Shown piece by piece: positions 17,143-26,035 of a DNA stretch of 36,200 nt. The stretch covers positions 1 through 36,200 of the forward strand of contig CALKDI010000100.1 in NCBI GenBank assembly GCA_938084065.1. Reading direction: 5' to 3'. The stretch comes from an uncultured Alphaproteobacteria bacterium (GTDB taxonomy: Bacteria; Pseudomonadota; Alphaproteobacteria; Bin95). Under the pieces are notes generated by a model. The model had not been told where the DNA came from. It saw nothing but the letters and a program-made list of their open reading frames with translations, and made no database searches. The number at the start of each line of letters is the position of its first letter. Position 1 is the first letter of the stretch. A program made the translations under genes and the position numbers.

Positions 17143-18317
17143 AGGGTTGCCTCCGATCCGAATACGCAACTGGACACCGGCGTCACCATCGGCCCGGCAC
17201 AGACAAGAGAAACATCCACCTTTGGCACCTGCGCGGTGGAGGTGCCACGTATCTGCCGCACCGCCTCAATCTGCAATTCTAAGCCGTGCATGTAGCACTC
17301 CGCCAGATTGCCGCCGGATGTGTTGAGCGGCAGCTTGCCGCCGTCCGCCACCAGGTTTTCCAACTTCAAGAACTCGTTGGCTTCCTCGGCTTTGACCAGA
17401 TCGTGCTCAACCAGGCTCATCAGAACGCCGCCGGTGAAGTTCTCGTACGATTGCACCACATCCACATCGCCCGGCTTGATGCCCGCATTCTCATAGAGGC
17501 GCGGCGCGACACTGGTAAAGCTAGAGCTGGCATAGGTTGGCGCGTTGTGCGCCGGCGCTGCATTGCGATACTCAGAGCCCTGGGCCGCTCCCAGCAGATA
17601 GGTTGGCTTGTGCTGCATGTCCTTGGCCCGCTCTGCCGACACCAGGATTAGCGCCGCAGCGCCGTCATTCTCCAGGCAGCAATCGAACAGCCGGAAGGGC
17701 TCAACGATCCAGCGGGAGTTGTCGTACTTTTCCTCCGTCAGCGGACGGCCATGCATGACAGCGCGCGGGTTGGCCTGGGCATGATGATAGCTGGCCATCG
17801 ACAGCGCGCGCAGCGCCGGGCGCTCAATCTTGTGGTCGTGCATGAAGCGCATGGTCTTCATCGCAAACCGCTGTGCCGGCGAGAATAGGCCGTAGGGGAA
17901 GAGGTAGGCGTTATCGCCCTGCACCGTCTTCGCCGGAGCCGCTGCGCCAAAGCGCTGGAATTGCCCTTGCGCTAGGGATCGGAACACGACGACGCAATCG
18001 GCGTAGCCAGCGGCAATCGCCGCCGCCGCCGTGCCAACCGCAGCAGCGCCACCGCCCCCGCCGCCGCCCCATTGCATCACAGAATACTTCAGGTCCTTGA
18101 TGCCCAGCGCCGCCGACAAGCGCGAAGGCTCGTTGCGGTCGTTAGAGTAGGAGCAGAAGCCGTCGATTTCGCGGGCGTCGATGCCGGCGTCTTCCGCCGC
18201 CGCCAGGATAGCCATCAGCGCCAGCTTGAACTCGCTGTCGGGCGCTTGGCCGTGCTTATAATAGGTGGTCTCGCCTATGCCGGCGATGGCCACCTTGCCT
18301 CGAATTCCGTTGGTCAT
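17139..18317 (-). CDS. Thiolase-like / lipid-transfer (SCP-x/Ltp-type) family protein
   Basis: 'KVAIAGIGETTYYKHG', 'AAAAIAAGYADCVVVFRSLAQGQ', 'DVVQSYENFTGGVLMSLVEH', 'LPLNTSGGNLAECYMHGLELQIEAVRQIRG'. Confidence 0.88.
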   Translation of the reverse strand: MTNGIRGKVAIAGIGETTYYKHGQAPDSEFKLALMAILAAAEDAGIDAREIDGFCSYSNDRNEPSRLSAALGIKDLKYSVMQWGGGGGGGAAAVGTAAAAIAAGYADCVVVFRSLAQGQFQRFGAAAPAKTVQGDNAYLFPYGLFSPAQRFAMKTMRFMHDHKIERPALRALSMASYHHAQANPRAVMHGRPLTEEKYDNSRWIVEPFRLFDCCLENDGAAALILVSAERAKDMQHKPTYLLGAAQGSEYRNAAPAHNAPTYASSSFTSVAPRLYENAGIKPGDVDVVQSYENFTGGVLMSLVEHDLVKAEEANEFLKLENLVADGGKLPLNTSGGNLAECYMHGLELQIEAVRQIRGTSTAQVPKVDVSLVCAGPMVTPVSSCVFGSEATL

Positions 18318-18322
18318 TTGGG

Positions 18323-19132
18323 TTATGCTCCTATGAACTTGGCGTCGCGCTTTTCGCGGAAGGCGGCGACGCCTTCCTCATTGTCCTTGCTCAAGCCTGC
18401 CTTTTTCTGAAGGTCGGACTCCAGTTGCATCTGGTCAGCATAATTGTTTTCCAGGCTGGCCCAATACATCTGCCGGATCAGACCCAGCGCCATCGGTCCA
18501 TCAGCCAGCCGACGGGCGAACGCCAGCGCCTCATCCATGACCGCATTGTCCTCGACCGCCTTGTTGATCATGCCCCACTCCGCCGCTTTCTCCGCCGGCA
18601 GCCGCTCCGCCAGCATGGAGAGTTCCATGGCCCGGCTCATGCCGATCAACCGCGGCAGGATCCAGGACGAGCCGCCGTCCGGCACCAGGCCGATGCGGGC
18701 GAAGGCCTGCAAGAAGAAGCCAGACTTGGCCATCACTTTGAAATCACACGACAGCGCCAGGCTCATGCCGACACCGGCAGCGACCCCGTTGATCGCAGCA
18801 ACCGTCGGGATCGACAGTTCGCGCAGGCGGATCAGCGTCGGGTTGTACCATGACTCAAGCTCTGTCTGCGCCTCGCCCCGCGCCTCTGCCTCACGGTCGC
18901 GCGGCGGCTTATCTGGGTCGTTCAGGTTCGCCCCGGACGAAAACCCGCGGCCCGCACCTGTGATCACCAGGCAGCGGGCAGAGCGGTCAGCAATCGCCGC
19001 ATCCAGCTGATCAAGCGCGACGCTCATATCCTGCTTCAGCTTATAGCCAAAGGCGTTCAGCGCCTCCGGATGGTTCAGGGTCATTGTTGCAATGCCATTT
19101 TGGACATCAAGCAATACGCGGGAGCCGGACAT
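18323..19132 (-). CDS. Enoyl-CoA hydratase/isomerase family protein
   Basis: 'MTLNHPEALNAFGYKL', 'CLVITGAGRGFSSGANL', 'AAINGVAAGVGMSLALSCDF'; start MSGSRVLL. Confidence 0.93.
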   Translation of the reverse strand: MSGSRVLLDVQNGIATMTLNHPEALNAFGYKLKQDMSVALDQLDAAIADRSARCLVITGAGRGFSSGANLNDPDKPPRDREAEARGEAQTELESWYNPTLIRLRELSIPTVAAINGVAAGVGMSLALSCDFKVMAKSGFFLQAFARIGLVPDGGSSWILPRLIGMSRAMELSMLAERLPAEKAAEWGMINKAVEDNAVMDEALAFARRLADGPMALGLIRQMYWASLENNYADQMQLESDLQKKAGLSKDNEEGVAAFREKRDAKFIGA

Positions 19133-19250
19133 GGGCAGTTTCCTCTGGAGTTGATGGTCGTTGGCCAAAACTCTAACCGCCCAAAAGCAAAGCTGCCAGC
19201 CCCTCTCCATAAAGTGCTAGAATTTGCGGCACACAATTCGGCTGCTAGCA

Positions 19251-20027
19251 ATGAGAAAGTTCCGCCAAATGCACAACCTGATGAAAGCCAAAATTGCCCG
19301 CGGCGAGCCCGCCCTCGGCGTCTCCGTCATGTTCTCCTCACCGCAAATCGTGGAGATGATCGGCCATGCGGGTTTTGACTGGGTGCTGCTGGATTGCGAG
19401 CACGGCTCCATCGGCCTCGCAGACCTGGAGCTAATGGCGATGGCTGCTGACGCTGTCGGTATCACGGCGATTGCCCGCCCGCGCAGCAATGCCAGTGCGG
19501 ATATTCAGGCGGTCATGGACCGCGGCGTCAAAGGCGTCCAAATCCCCCACATCATCACCCGCGCCGATGCAGAACGCGCGGTCGCTGCCGTCAAGTTCGG
19601 GCCAGAGGGCAGCCGCGGCCTCGCCGCCGGCACACGGCCGGACCGCTGGGGGATGGGTGCAAAGATGACAGACTTTGTAGCAGATGCGAACGCGAACTCG
19701 CTGGTCTGCATTCAGATTGAGGACCGTGAGGCCCTGCCGAACGTCGAGGAAATACTGACCGTGCCCGGCATAGACGTGGTCTTCATCGGCCCCTCCGACC
19801 TCTCCCAATCTCTGGGCTTCCCCGGCAACCCCAAAGCCCCACCGGTTGCCGAAGCCATAGCCGAGACCCTCACCAAAATCCGCGCTTCCAGCAAAGCCCC
19901 CGGCATGCCCGCCACCACCGAGGCCCTACCGGAAGCAATCGCAAACGGCTGCCTCTACATCTACAACCACCTGCCGCGGCTGCTGGGGGCAGGGGCCGCT
20001 CAGTATCTGGCCAAAGCGCGGGGGTGA
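19251..20027 (+). CDS. HpcH/HpaI aldolase/citrate lyase family protein
   Basis: 'GFDWVLLDCEHGSIGLADLELM', 'DRGVKGVQIPHIITRADAERAV', 'CIQIEDREALPNVEEILTVPGIDVVFIGPSDLSQSLG'. Confidence 0.93.
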   Translation: MRKFRQMHNLMKAKIARGEPALGVSVMFSSPQIVEMIGHAGFDWVLLDCEHGSIGLADLELMAMAADAVGITAIARPRSNASADIQAVMDRGVKGVQIPHIITRADAERAVAAVKFGPEGSRGLAAGTRPDRWGMGAKMTDFVADANANSLVCIQIEDREALPNVEEILTVPGIDVVFIGPSDLSQSLGFPGNPKAPPVAEAIAETLTKIRASSKAPGMPATTEALPEAIANGCLYIYNHLPRLLGAGAAQYLAKARG

Positions 20028-20040
20028 GGTTCTGAGAACA

Positions 20041-20060
20041 GGGCCGTCACAAGTCGGCCC
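20041..20060. terminator. Short hairpin between convergent genes
   Basis: GGGCCG-tcacaagt-CGGCCC, no U-tract. Confidence 0.35.
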
Positions 20061-20063
20061 GCC

Positions 20064-21467
20064 TCAAACAACCTTGCCAGGGTTCATCAGTCTACCCGGA
20101 TCAAAGATGTCCTTAATTGCGCGCATCAGGTCCATCTCCACCGGGCTTTTCACCTCGGCGAGCTCGGCGCGTTTTAGCTTGCCTATGCCGTGCTCAGCGC
20201 TGATTGAGCCATGCAGCGCCAGCACGATCTCGTGCACCACGTGGTTCAGGTCTTTCCATTTTGCCAGATAGACCTGCTTATCCATATCGACGGGCTGGCT
20301 GACGTTGTAATGAATGTTGCCGTCACCAGCATGGCCGAATGCACAGGGCCTGCAGCCGGGAATCGCTTTGGCAACGGCCACGTCAGCCAGCGCAATGAAC
20401 TCCGCCACTTTGGAGACCGGCACGGAGATGTCGTGTTTGATGCTGCCGCCTTCTGGGATCTGGCCTTCGACGATGCCTTCGCGGATGCGCCAGAAATCCT
20501 TCGCCTGCTGCTCGCTTTCGGCCAGGGCCGCATCCAGCACCAGGCCTTCTTCGATAGCTTGGCCCAACGTCTCCTCGACACACTCCCGCAGGCCGGCATT
20601 CTCGCGGCCAGCAGAGCAGCGCATGAGGGCGTAATGCTCATACCGGTCCGACAGCGGATCACGCACGCCGTGCACGTGCTTGATCGCCAGGTCGATGCCG
20701 AAGCGCTCCATAAACTCAAACGCCGTCACTTGATCGCCCGTGGCGAGGCGCAGGCGGGAGAGCAGTTCGATCACACCTGGCACATCGCGCACCGCGGCGA
20801 TCGCCGTGACTTCCTCCCGCGGCTTGGGAAACAGCTTCAGCGTCGCGGCGGTGATAATGCCGAGCGAGCCTTCCGCGCCAATGAACAAATGCTTCAGATC
20901 ATAGCCGGTGTTGTCTTTGCGCAGCAGCCGCAAGCCGTTCCAGATCTGGCCGTCGGGCAACACCACCTCCAGCCCCAACACCAGGTCGCGCGCATTGCCA
21001 TAGCGCAGCGTGTTGATGCCGCCGGCGTTCGTTGAGAGATTACCGCCAATCTGGCACGAGCCCTCTGCGCCCAGCGACAGCGGAAACAGCCGGTCCACAT
21101 CACTGGCCGCCTGCTGAATATTCTGCAGCACACATCCGGCCTCCACCGTAACGGTGTAATCCAGTGCATCCAGCGCTCGTACTTTGTTCATACGGCTGAG
21201 CGACAACAGGATTTGGCTGCCGTCCGCATCGGGCGAGGCGCCGCCGCACAGGCCGGTATTGCCGCCTTGTGGCACCAGAGCGATACCGGCGGCTCGGCAC
21301 GCGCCCACGATGGCGGCGACCTGCGCGGTCGTCTCCGGGCGCAGCAGCAGCGGCGACGCGCCTTCATAGAGCCCACGGGGCTCTACCAGCAGCGGGGCAA
21401 GAGTGTTGGGATCGTCGGACCAGCCTTTCGGTCCAACAATCGCCTTCAATGCAGAAAGGTCGGCCAT
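20064..21467 (-). CDS. FAD-binding oxidoreductase, D-2-hydroxyacid/glycolate dehydrogenase-like (GlcD family)
   Basis: 'GIALVPQGGNTGLCGGASPDADGSQILLSLSRMNKV', 'GGNLSTNAGGINTLRYGNARDLVLGLEVVLPDG', 'HAGDGNIHYNV', 'SAEHGIG'. Confidence 0.93.
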   Translation of the reverse strand: MADLSALKAIVGPKGWSDDPNTLAPLLVEPRGLYEGASPLLLRPETTAQVAAIVGACRAAGIALVPQGGNTGLCGGASPDADGSQILLSLSRMNKVRALDALDYTVTVEAGCVLQNIQQAASDVDRLFPLSLGAEGSCQIGGNLSTNAGGINTLRYGNARDLVLGLEVVLPDGQIWNGLRLLRKDNTGYDLKHLFIGAEGSLGIITAATLKLFPKPREEVTAIAAVRDVPGVIELLSRLRLATGDQVTAFEFMERFGIDLAIKHVHGVRDPLSDRYEHYALMRCSAGRENAGLRECVEETLGQAIEEGLVLDAALAESEQQAKDFWRIREGIVEGQIPEGGSIKHDISVPVSKVAEFIALADVAVAKAIPGCRPCAFGHAGDGNIHYNVSQPVDMDKQVYLAKWKDLNHVVHEIVLALHGSISAEHGIGKLKRAELAEVKSPVEMDLMRAIKDIFDPGRLMNPGKVV

Positions 21468-21673
21468 TGTTTGCTCACGGAACAACGGAAAAACAGAGAG
21501 GCTCTAGGTTAGTCCCTAATCGCGGGGGTTGGTCAAGGCCCAGACACGCAAGGCTGATGTCTACCGCATGCATGCCTAGGAATGATGGGCGGGCAATTGG
21601 GCCATTTGCGTTGCATAGCCCGTCCATTCGTGGTTCAATTTGCCCTCTGCAACCCATTGAGGAGGTTCGCGCG

Positions 21674-22090
21674 ATGACCGAAGCAAATATGATTGCGGTG
21701 GAATTTTGGTGGCTAGCCGTCACCGGCATCGTGATGGCCGTGACGTCGCTGCCCTACGTAACGGATCGCCTGCTCACCGCTGGCATCGGCAAATCATTCG
21801 GCAACCCACAGAACAACGACACGGCTCAATCGGCTTGGGCCGTCCGCATGAAGGCCGCACACTACAACTGTGTCGAGAACCTGGCTGTATTCGGGCCGCT
21901 CTGCGTTGCAGTCGTCGTAGCCGGCGCGACTGACGAGCTGACCGCTATGGCCGCCGCCGCGTTCTGCCTGTCGCGGATCGCCTATGTCTTGGTCTACACG
22001 CTGGGCATTCCCGTCTTGCGCACGCTGGCCTTTTTGGTCGGCTGGCTCAGCACGTTAGCGCTGGCGCTTAGGTTGCTGGGTTTTCTCTGA
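21674..22090 (+). CDS. MAPEG family membrane protein
   Basis: 138 aa after GAGGAG RBS; 'AWAVRMKAAHYNCVENLAVFGPLCVAVV', 'AFCLSRIAYVLVYTLGIPVLRTLAF'. Confidence 0.88.
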   Translation: MTEANMIAVEFWWLAVTGIVMAVTSLPYVTDRLLTAGIGKSFGNPQNNDTAQSAWAVRMKAAHYNCVENLAVFGPLCVAVVVAGATDELTAMAAAAFCLSRIAYVLVYTLGIPVLRTLAFLVGWLSTLALALRLLGFL

Positions 22091-22100
22091 CAGCAAGTAA

Positions 22101-22124
22101 CCCGGCCCTACGTTGAGGGCCGGG
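22101..22124. terminator. Hairpin between convergent MAPEG and usp genes
   Basis: CCCGGCCCT-acgttg-AGGGCCGGG, perfect 9-bp stem. Confidence 0.6.
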
Positions 22125-22138
22125 CTCTGCTCGGGCCG

Positions 22139-23002
22139 TTAGTGCATCATTAGCACAGGTCTGCCAGCGACCTGCAAAATGTGGCGAGTCACACCGCCCA
22201 GGATCATTTCGCGCAGACGCGAATGGCTGAAGGCCCCCATCACGATCAGGTCGGCCTCGATCTCCCAAGCAGCATCGATCAACGCAACGGCAGCGGAGCG
22301 TCCATCGGCCTCCACCAGGCGTGCAGACGCATTGACGCCATGCCAGGCGAGCGATGCCGCAAAGGCCTTGACCATCTCCGGATCCACAGAGTCATCGTCC
22401 ACAGCTGTAATCTGCACAATTTCAGCCTGTTTCAGGAATGGCATTGCGGCCTGCGCGGCCCGGCTGGCCTCGACTGTATCATTCCAGAACACCGACACCC
22501 GCTTGCCCAGGCTCTTCAATTCCTTGCGCGGTGAGAACAGCACAGGTCGACCCGTGTCGTAGAGTGCGGCCTCTGCCGCCGGCGACAGACCACCCCGGTC
22601 CAGTGACGGGGCAGGCAAAACGATCAAGTCCGCCAGCTTCCCCAGCGTCGCCACCATTGACGCGGTCTCGCCAGTGACATCGACGAGGCGTGCCGACGCC
22701 TTGCCATCAGCGGTTGGGTCGGACACCAGCGGGATGTTGCCGCTGGTACACCAACGACCAAAGACATCGCGACAACTGGCGGCGATGCCTTCTTCTTCCT
22801 CTGCGACCTGGTTTTGCACCATGTCGATCAAGTCGGCGGACAATCCTTCGCCGACCATGGGCATGACGCTGCGAGCATCGCGGCGCACATGCAGAAGATC
22901 GACATGCGCAGGGAAGGCTTTCACCAACTGGCCCGCGGCCGCTAGGTCCACAACATCACTGTCGGCACCTTCTAGCATCGTCAGAACTGTACGAATGGTC
23001 AT
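22139..23002 (-). CDS. Universal stress protein family
   Basis: 'EIEADLIVMGAFSHSRLREMILGGVTRHILQVAGRPVLMMH' Usp C-terminal motif; two-domain length (287 aa). Confidence 0.92.
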   Translation of the reverse strand: MTIRTVLTMLEGADSDVVDLAAAGQLVKAFPAHVDLLHVRRDARSVMPMVGEGLSADLIDMVQNQVAEEEEGIAASCRDVFGRWCTSGNIPLVSDPTADGKASARLVDVTGETASMVATLGKLADLIVLPAPSLDRGGLSPAAEAALYDTGRPVLFSPRKELKSLGKRVSVFWNDTVEASRAAQAAMPFLKQAEIVQITAVDDDSVDPEMVKAFAASLAWHGVNASARLVEADGRSAAVALIDAAWEIEADLIVMGAFSHSRLREMILGGVTRHILQVAGRPVLMMH

Positions 23003-23129
23003 GAGAGCAGCCTCCTTCTTTAGCCCAAATTTCGTGGCTTCAATGCATCTTAGATAGGCGGCATTGGGCAGCTGCCATCTGACCTAAGTCAATACGCAGA
23101 AAAAAAATCTGGCCCTGACCTGGATCGAG

Positions 23130-23166
23130 AAACAGGGTATACCGGCCCAGTTCCCCGGCCCTGTTT
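23130..23166. promoter_or_regulatory. Imperfect dyad upstream of boxC-like gene
   Basis: AAACAGGG-tata-CCGG...CCGG-CCCTGTTT, ending 31 nt before the boxC ATG. Confidence 0.4.
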
Positions 23167-23197
23167 CCCTGCCCACCCGAAACTGCAACGGATTGTC

Positions 23198-24856
23198 ATG
23201 CATATTGATTGTCAGACTACCCCCGCTCAATACAAACATTGGCGGCTAGAGATTGATGGCCAACAAGCAACGCTGTGGCTGGATTTCGCCGAGGATGGCG
23301 GGCTGATGGGCGGTTATGAGTTGAAGCTGAACTCGTATGATCTGGGCGTTGACATCGAACTGGCCGACGCCCTGCAACGGCTGCGGTTTGAGCATCCGAC
23401 GGTCAAGGTTTGCGTGCTGCGCTCTGCCAAGGCGCGGGTGTTTAGCGCTGGTGCCAACATCCGCATGCTGGCCGGTGCTAGCCATGCGCATAAGGTCAAT
23501 TTCTGCAAGTTCACCAACGAAACCCGCAATTCGATGGAGGAGGCTAGCGAATCCTCTGGCCTGAAATTCTTGGCTGCCGTGGATGGGGCCTGCGCTGGCG
23601 GCGGCTATGAGTTGGCTCTGGCTTGCGACGAGATTCTGTTGGTGGATGACGGCACCTCCTCAGTTTCGTTGCCGGAGGTGCCGCTGTTGGGCGTGCTGCC
23701 GGGCACAGGTGGGCTGACGCGAGTGGTGGACAAGCGCCACGTGCGCCGCGACCGCGCCGATGTGTTCTCGACGACCGAAGAAGGCATCAGAGGCAAGCGC
23801 GCCGTGGAGTGGCGGCTGGTGGATCAGATCGCACCGCGCTCAGGCTTCGACGCCGCGGTGGCTGCGAAGGTTGAGGCCCTGGCGCTGGCCTCCACGCGGC
23901 CCAATCAGGGTGCTGGTGTTCTATTGCCACCGCTGGAGCGCACGGTCACGGAAGACGCGCTGACTTATCCGCATTTGAGCGTCGAAGTCGATCGTACTGC
24001 TGGCACTGCACGCCTGACCCTGTCCGGCCCCACCGCAACTCCGCCAGCAGAAGCGGCTGCGCTACATGCAGAGGGTGCTGCAAGCTGGAGCCTGGCCGCG
24101 GCGAGGGCTCTGGACGATGCGATCCTGCAATTGCGGATGAACGACCCGGAGATCGGCGTCTGGCTGCTGGAGACGCAGGGCGACCCAGCGCTGGTGCTGT
24201 CGCACGACGCCTTCCTGGCAAGCGAGGCAGCGGCTGGCGATTGGCTGGCGGCGGAAATCCGGCACTATTGGAAGCGGGTATTCAAGCGGCTGGACGTGAC
24301 CTCTCGATCCCTGGTGGCATTGATCGGCCCGGGCTCGTGTTTTGCTGGCCTGTTGGCGGAGTTGGCCTTTGCCAGCGACCGGGCCTACATGCTGATCGGT
24401 GGCCTGGAAGGCGACAACCGACCGGAAGCCACCATGACATTGTCGACCAGCAATTTCGGCGCGATGCCGATGGCCAACGGCCTCTCGCGGTTAGCCACAC
24501 GTTTCCTGGGTGATCCAGAGAGTTTGGCCGCGGCAGAGGCCTCTATTGGCGAGGCGATGGATGCAGAGGCGGCGGATGCGTGCGGCCTCGTCACCTTCGC
24601 CTATGACGACATCGACTGGGAGGACGAAATCCGCGTTTTCCTGGAAGAGCGCGCCAGCTTTTCCCCCGACGCGATGACCGGCCTGGAAGCCAACCTGCGC
24701 TTCGCGGGGCCGGAGACAATGGAAACCAAAATCTTCGCTCGACTCACTGCCTGGCAGAACTGGATCTTCCAACGCCCGAACGCGGTCGGGCCGGAGGGCG
24801 CATTGCAACGCTATGGCAGCGGCCAAAAGCCTAATTTCAACAAGACCAGGGTTTAG
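23198..24856 (+). CDS. boxC: 2,3-epoxybenzoyl-CoA dihydrolase (benzoyl-CoA-dihydrodiol lyase)
   Basis: 552 aa double crotonase; 'VFSAGANIRMLAGASHAHKVNFCKFTNETRN', 'LPEVPLLGVLPGTGGLTRVVDKRHVRRDRADVFSTTEEGIRGKRAVEWRLVD' recognised as BoxC-type. Confidence 0.88.
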   Translation: MHIDCQTTPAQYKHWRLEIDGQQATLWLDFAEDGGLMGGYELKLNSYDLGVDIELADALQRLRFEHPTVKVCVLRSAKARVFSAGANIRMLAGASHAHKVNFCKFTNETRNSMEEASESSGLKFLAAVDGACAGGGYELALACDEILLVDDGTSSVSLPEVPLLGVLPGTGGLTRVVDKRHVRRDRADVFSTTEEGIRGKRAVEWRLVDQIAPRSGFDAAVAAKVEALALASTRPNQGAGVLLPPLERTVTEDALTYPHLSVEVDRTAGTARLTLSGPTATPPAEAAALHAEGAASWSLAAARALDDAILQLRMNDPEIGVWLLETQGDPALVLSHDAFLASEAAAGDWLAAEIRHYWKRVFKRLDVTSRSLVALIGPGSCFAGLLAELAFASDRAYMLIGGLEGDNRPEATMTLSTSNFGAMPMANGLSRLATRFLGDPESLAAAEASIGEAMDAEAADACGLVTFAYDDIDWEDEIRVFLEERASFSPDAMTGLEANLRFAGPETMETKIFARLTAWQNWIFQRPNAVGPEGALQRYGSGQKPNFNKTRV

Positions 24857-25032
24857 TCGTCTTCAAGCTTGGCACCATCTAGCATAGTCCGGACTTTCTC
24901 TGCTTCCGCCTGGTCTTTCACGCGCTCCGCCTTGGTGCGGCCGTGTTTGGCGCGGTTAGTGGCAGCGGTCGCCTTTTTCTCCGCTTTGGCCTTGGCCTTG
25001 CGAGCGCGGTTCAGGTTGATGACGTCGGCCAT
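24853..25032 (-). CDS. DUF4169 family small basic protein (59 aa; below the supplied ORF cutoff)
   Basis: Translation MADVINLNRARKAKAKAEKKATAATNRAKHGRTKAERVKDQAEAEKVRTMLDGAKLEDD*; classic 'INLxRARK..AxNRxxHGRTKAE' pattern. Confidence 0.88.
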   Translation of the reverse strand: MADVINLNRARKAKAKAEKKATAATNRAKHGRTKAERVKDQAEAEKVRTMLDGAKLEDD

Positions 25033-25142
25033 GAGACGCTGGGCCTCCTCAACTCAGGGCGGAATGCAAATCGGCGATGGCGCGGAACTGCGAGGCCGAT
25101 ATACTCTGAAGCCAATCATACCAAAACCACGAGGGAAATCCC

Positions 25143-26000
25143 ATGGTCGGCGAAGTCTGGCGCATCGGCGCCGTGAAAATCACCCGGATCGTTGAGATTG
25201 AAGCGACCGGCGGCATGTCCCGCATTATCCCGGATGCAACCCGCGATAAGGTGCAGGATATTGGCTGGCTATTCCCGCACTTTGCCAGCGCTGATGGCAG
25301 GCTGCGCGGTGCGATCCACTCACTGATCATTGAAACGCCAGATCACAAGATCATCGTCGACACCTGCATCGGCAATGACAAGGAACGGGCGGTGCCGGTG
25401 TGGAACAACCTGCAGACGGCCTACCTCCAAGACTTGGCAGACGCCGGTTATCCAGCGGACAGCATCGATACGGTGCTCTGCACCCACCTGCACATTGATC
25501 ACGTGGGCTGGAACACCAAGTGGGACGGTGCCAAGTGGGTGCCCACATTCAAGAACGCGGAATACTTATTCGGCGAGGTCGAATATAATCACTGGATGAC
25601 CCACGACCGCGAAGGCCAGAGCCAGGTGATGACCGACTCGGTGACGCCCATCGTCGAGGCTGGCCTGCAAAAGCTGATCAGCCAGGATCATGTGATCTGC
25701 CCGGAAGTGCGCCTGATCCCAACGCCCGGTCACACACCCGGCCACCACAGCGTCATGATCGAGAGCGAGGGCCAGAGTGCGCTGATCACCGGCGACTTCC
25801 TGCACCACCCTTGCCAGTTCGCTCACCCGGAATGGCCGAGTGCGCCCGACTGGGACGTGCCGCAGGGCTATGCCACGCGGGTGGATATGTACAAGCGCCT
25901 GGCGGAGACGCTGACCCTGGTGATCGGCACCCACTTCCACACGCCGACGGCGGGGTATCTGAAGACCGACGGCAAGGCCTGGCGGTTGGATGTGGGGTGA
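25143..26000 (+). CDS. MBL-fold metallo-hydrolase
   Basis: 'TVLCTHLHIDHVGWNT' (HxHxDH), 'LIPTPGHTPGHHSVMIES', 'ITGDFLHHPCQ'. Confidence 0.95.
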   Translation: MVGEVWRIGAVKITRIVEIEATGGMSRIIPDATRDKVQDIGWLFPHFASADGRLRGAIHSLIIETPDHKIIVDTCIGNDKERAVPVWNNLQTAYLQDLADAGYPADSIDTVLCTHLHIDHVGWNTKWDGAKWVPTFKNAEYLFGEVEYNHWMTHDREGQSQVMTDSVTPIVEAGLQKLISQDHVICPEVRLIPTPGHTPGHHSVMIESEGQSALITGDFLHHPCQFAHPEWPSAPDWDVPQGYATRVDMYKRLAETLTLVIGTHFHTPTAGYLKTDGKAWRLDVG

Positions 26001-26008
26001 CGCCCCTC

Positions 26009-26035
26009 GCCCCTAGTGTCTAATCGCCTAGGGGC
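26009..26035. terminator. Hairpin between convergent genes, overlapping the methyltransferase stop codon
   Basis: GCCCCTAG-tgtctaatcgc-CTAGGGGC, perfect 8-bp arms; right arm contains the minus-strand TAG stop (26028-26030). Confidence 0.6.

Noticed and set aside
20211-21035. 274-aa plus-strand ORF
   Set aside because: Antisense to the GlcD-like dehydrogenase; shadow ORF.
21566-21575. GCATGCATGC palindrome upstream of the MAPEG gene
   Set aside because: Short self-complementary alternating sequence; no supporting context.
23067-23076. GGCAGCTGCC palindrome upstream of usp
   Set aside because: Only 10 bp and no second copy or promoter alignment; chance in GC-rich DNA is plausible.
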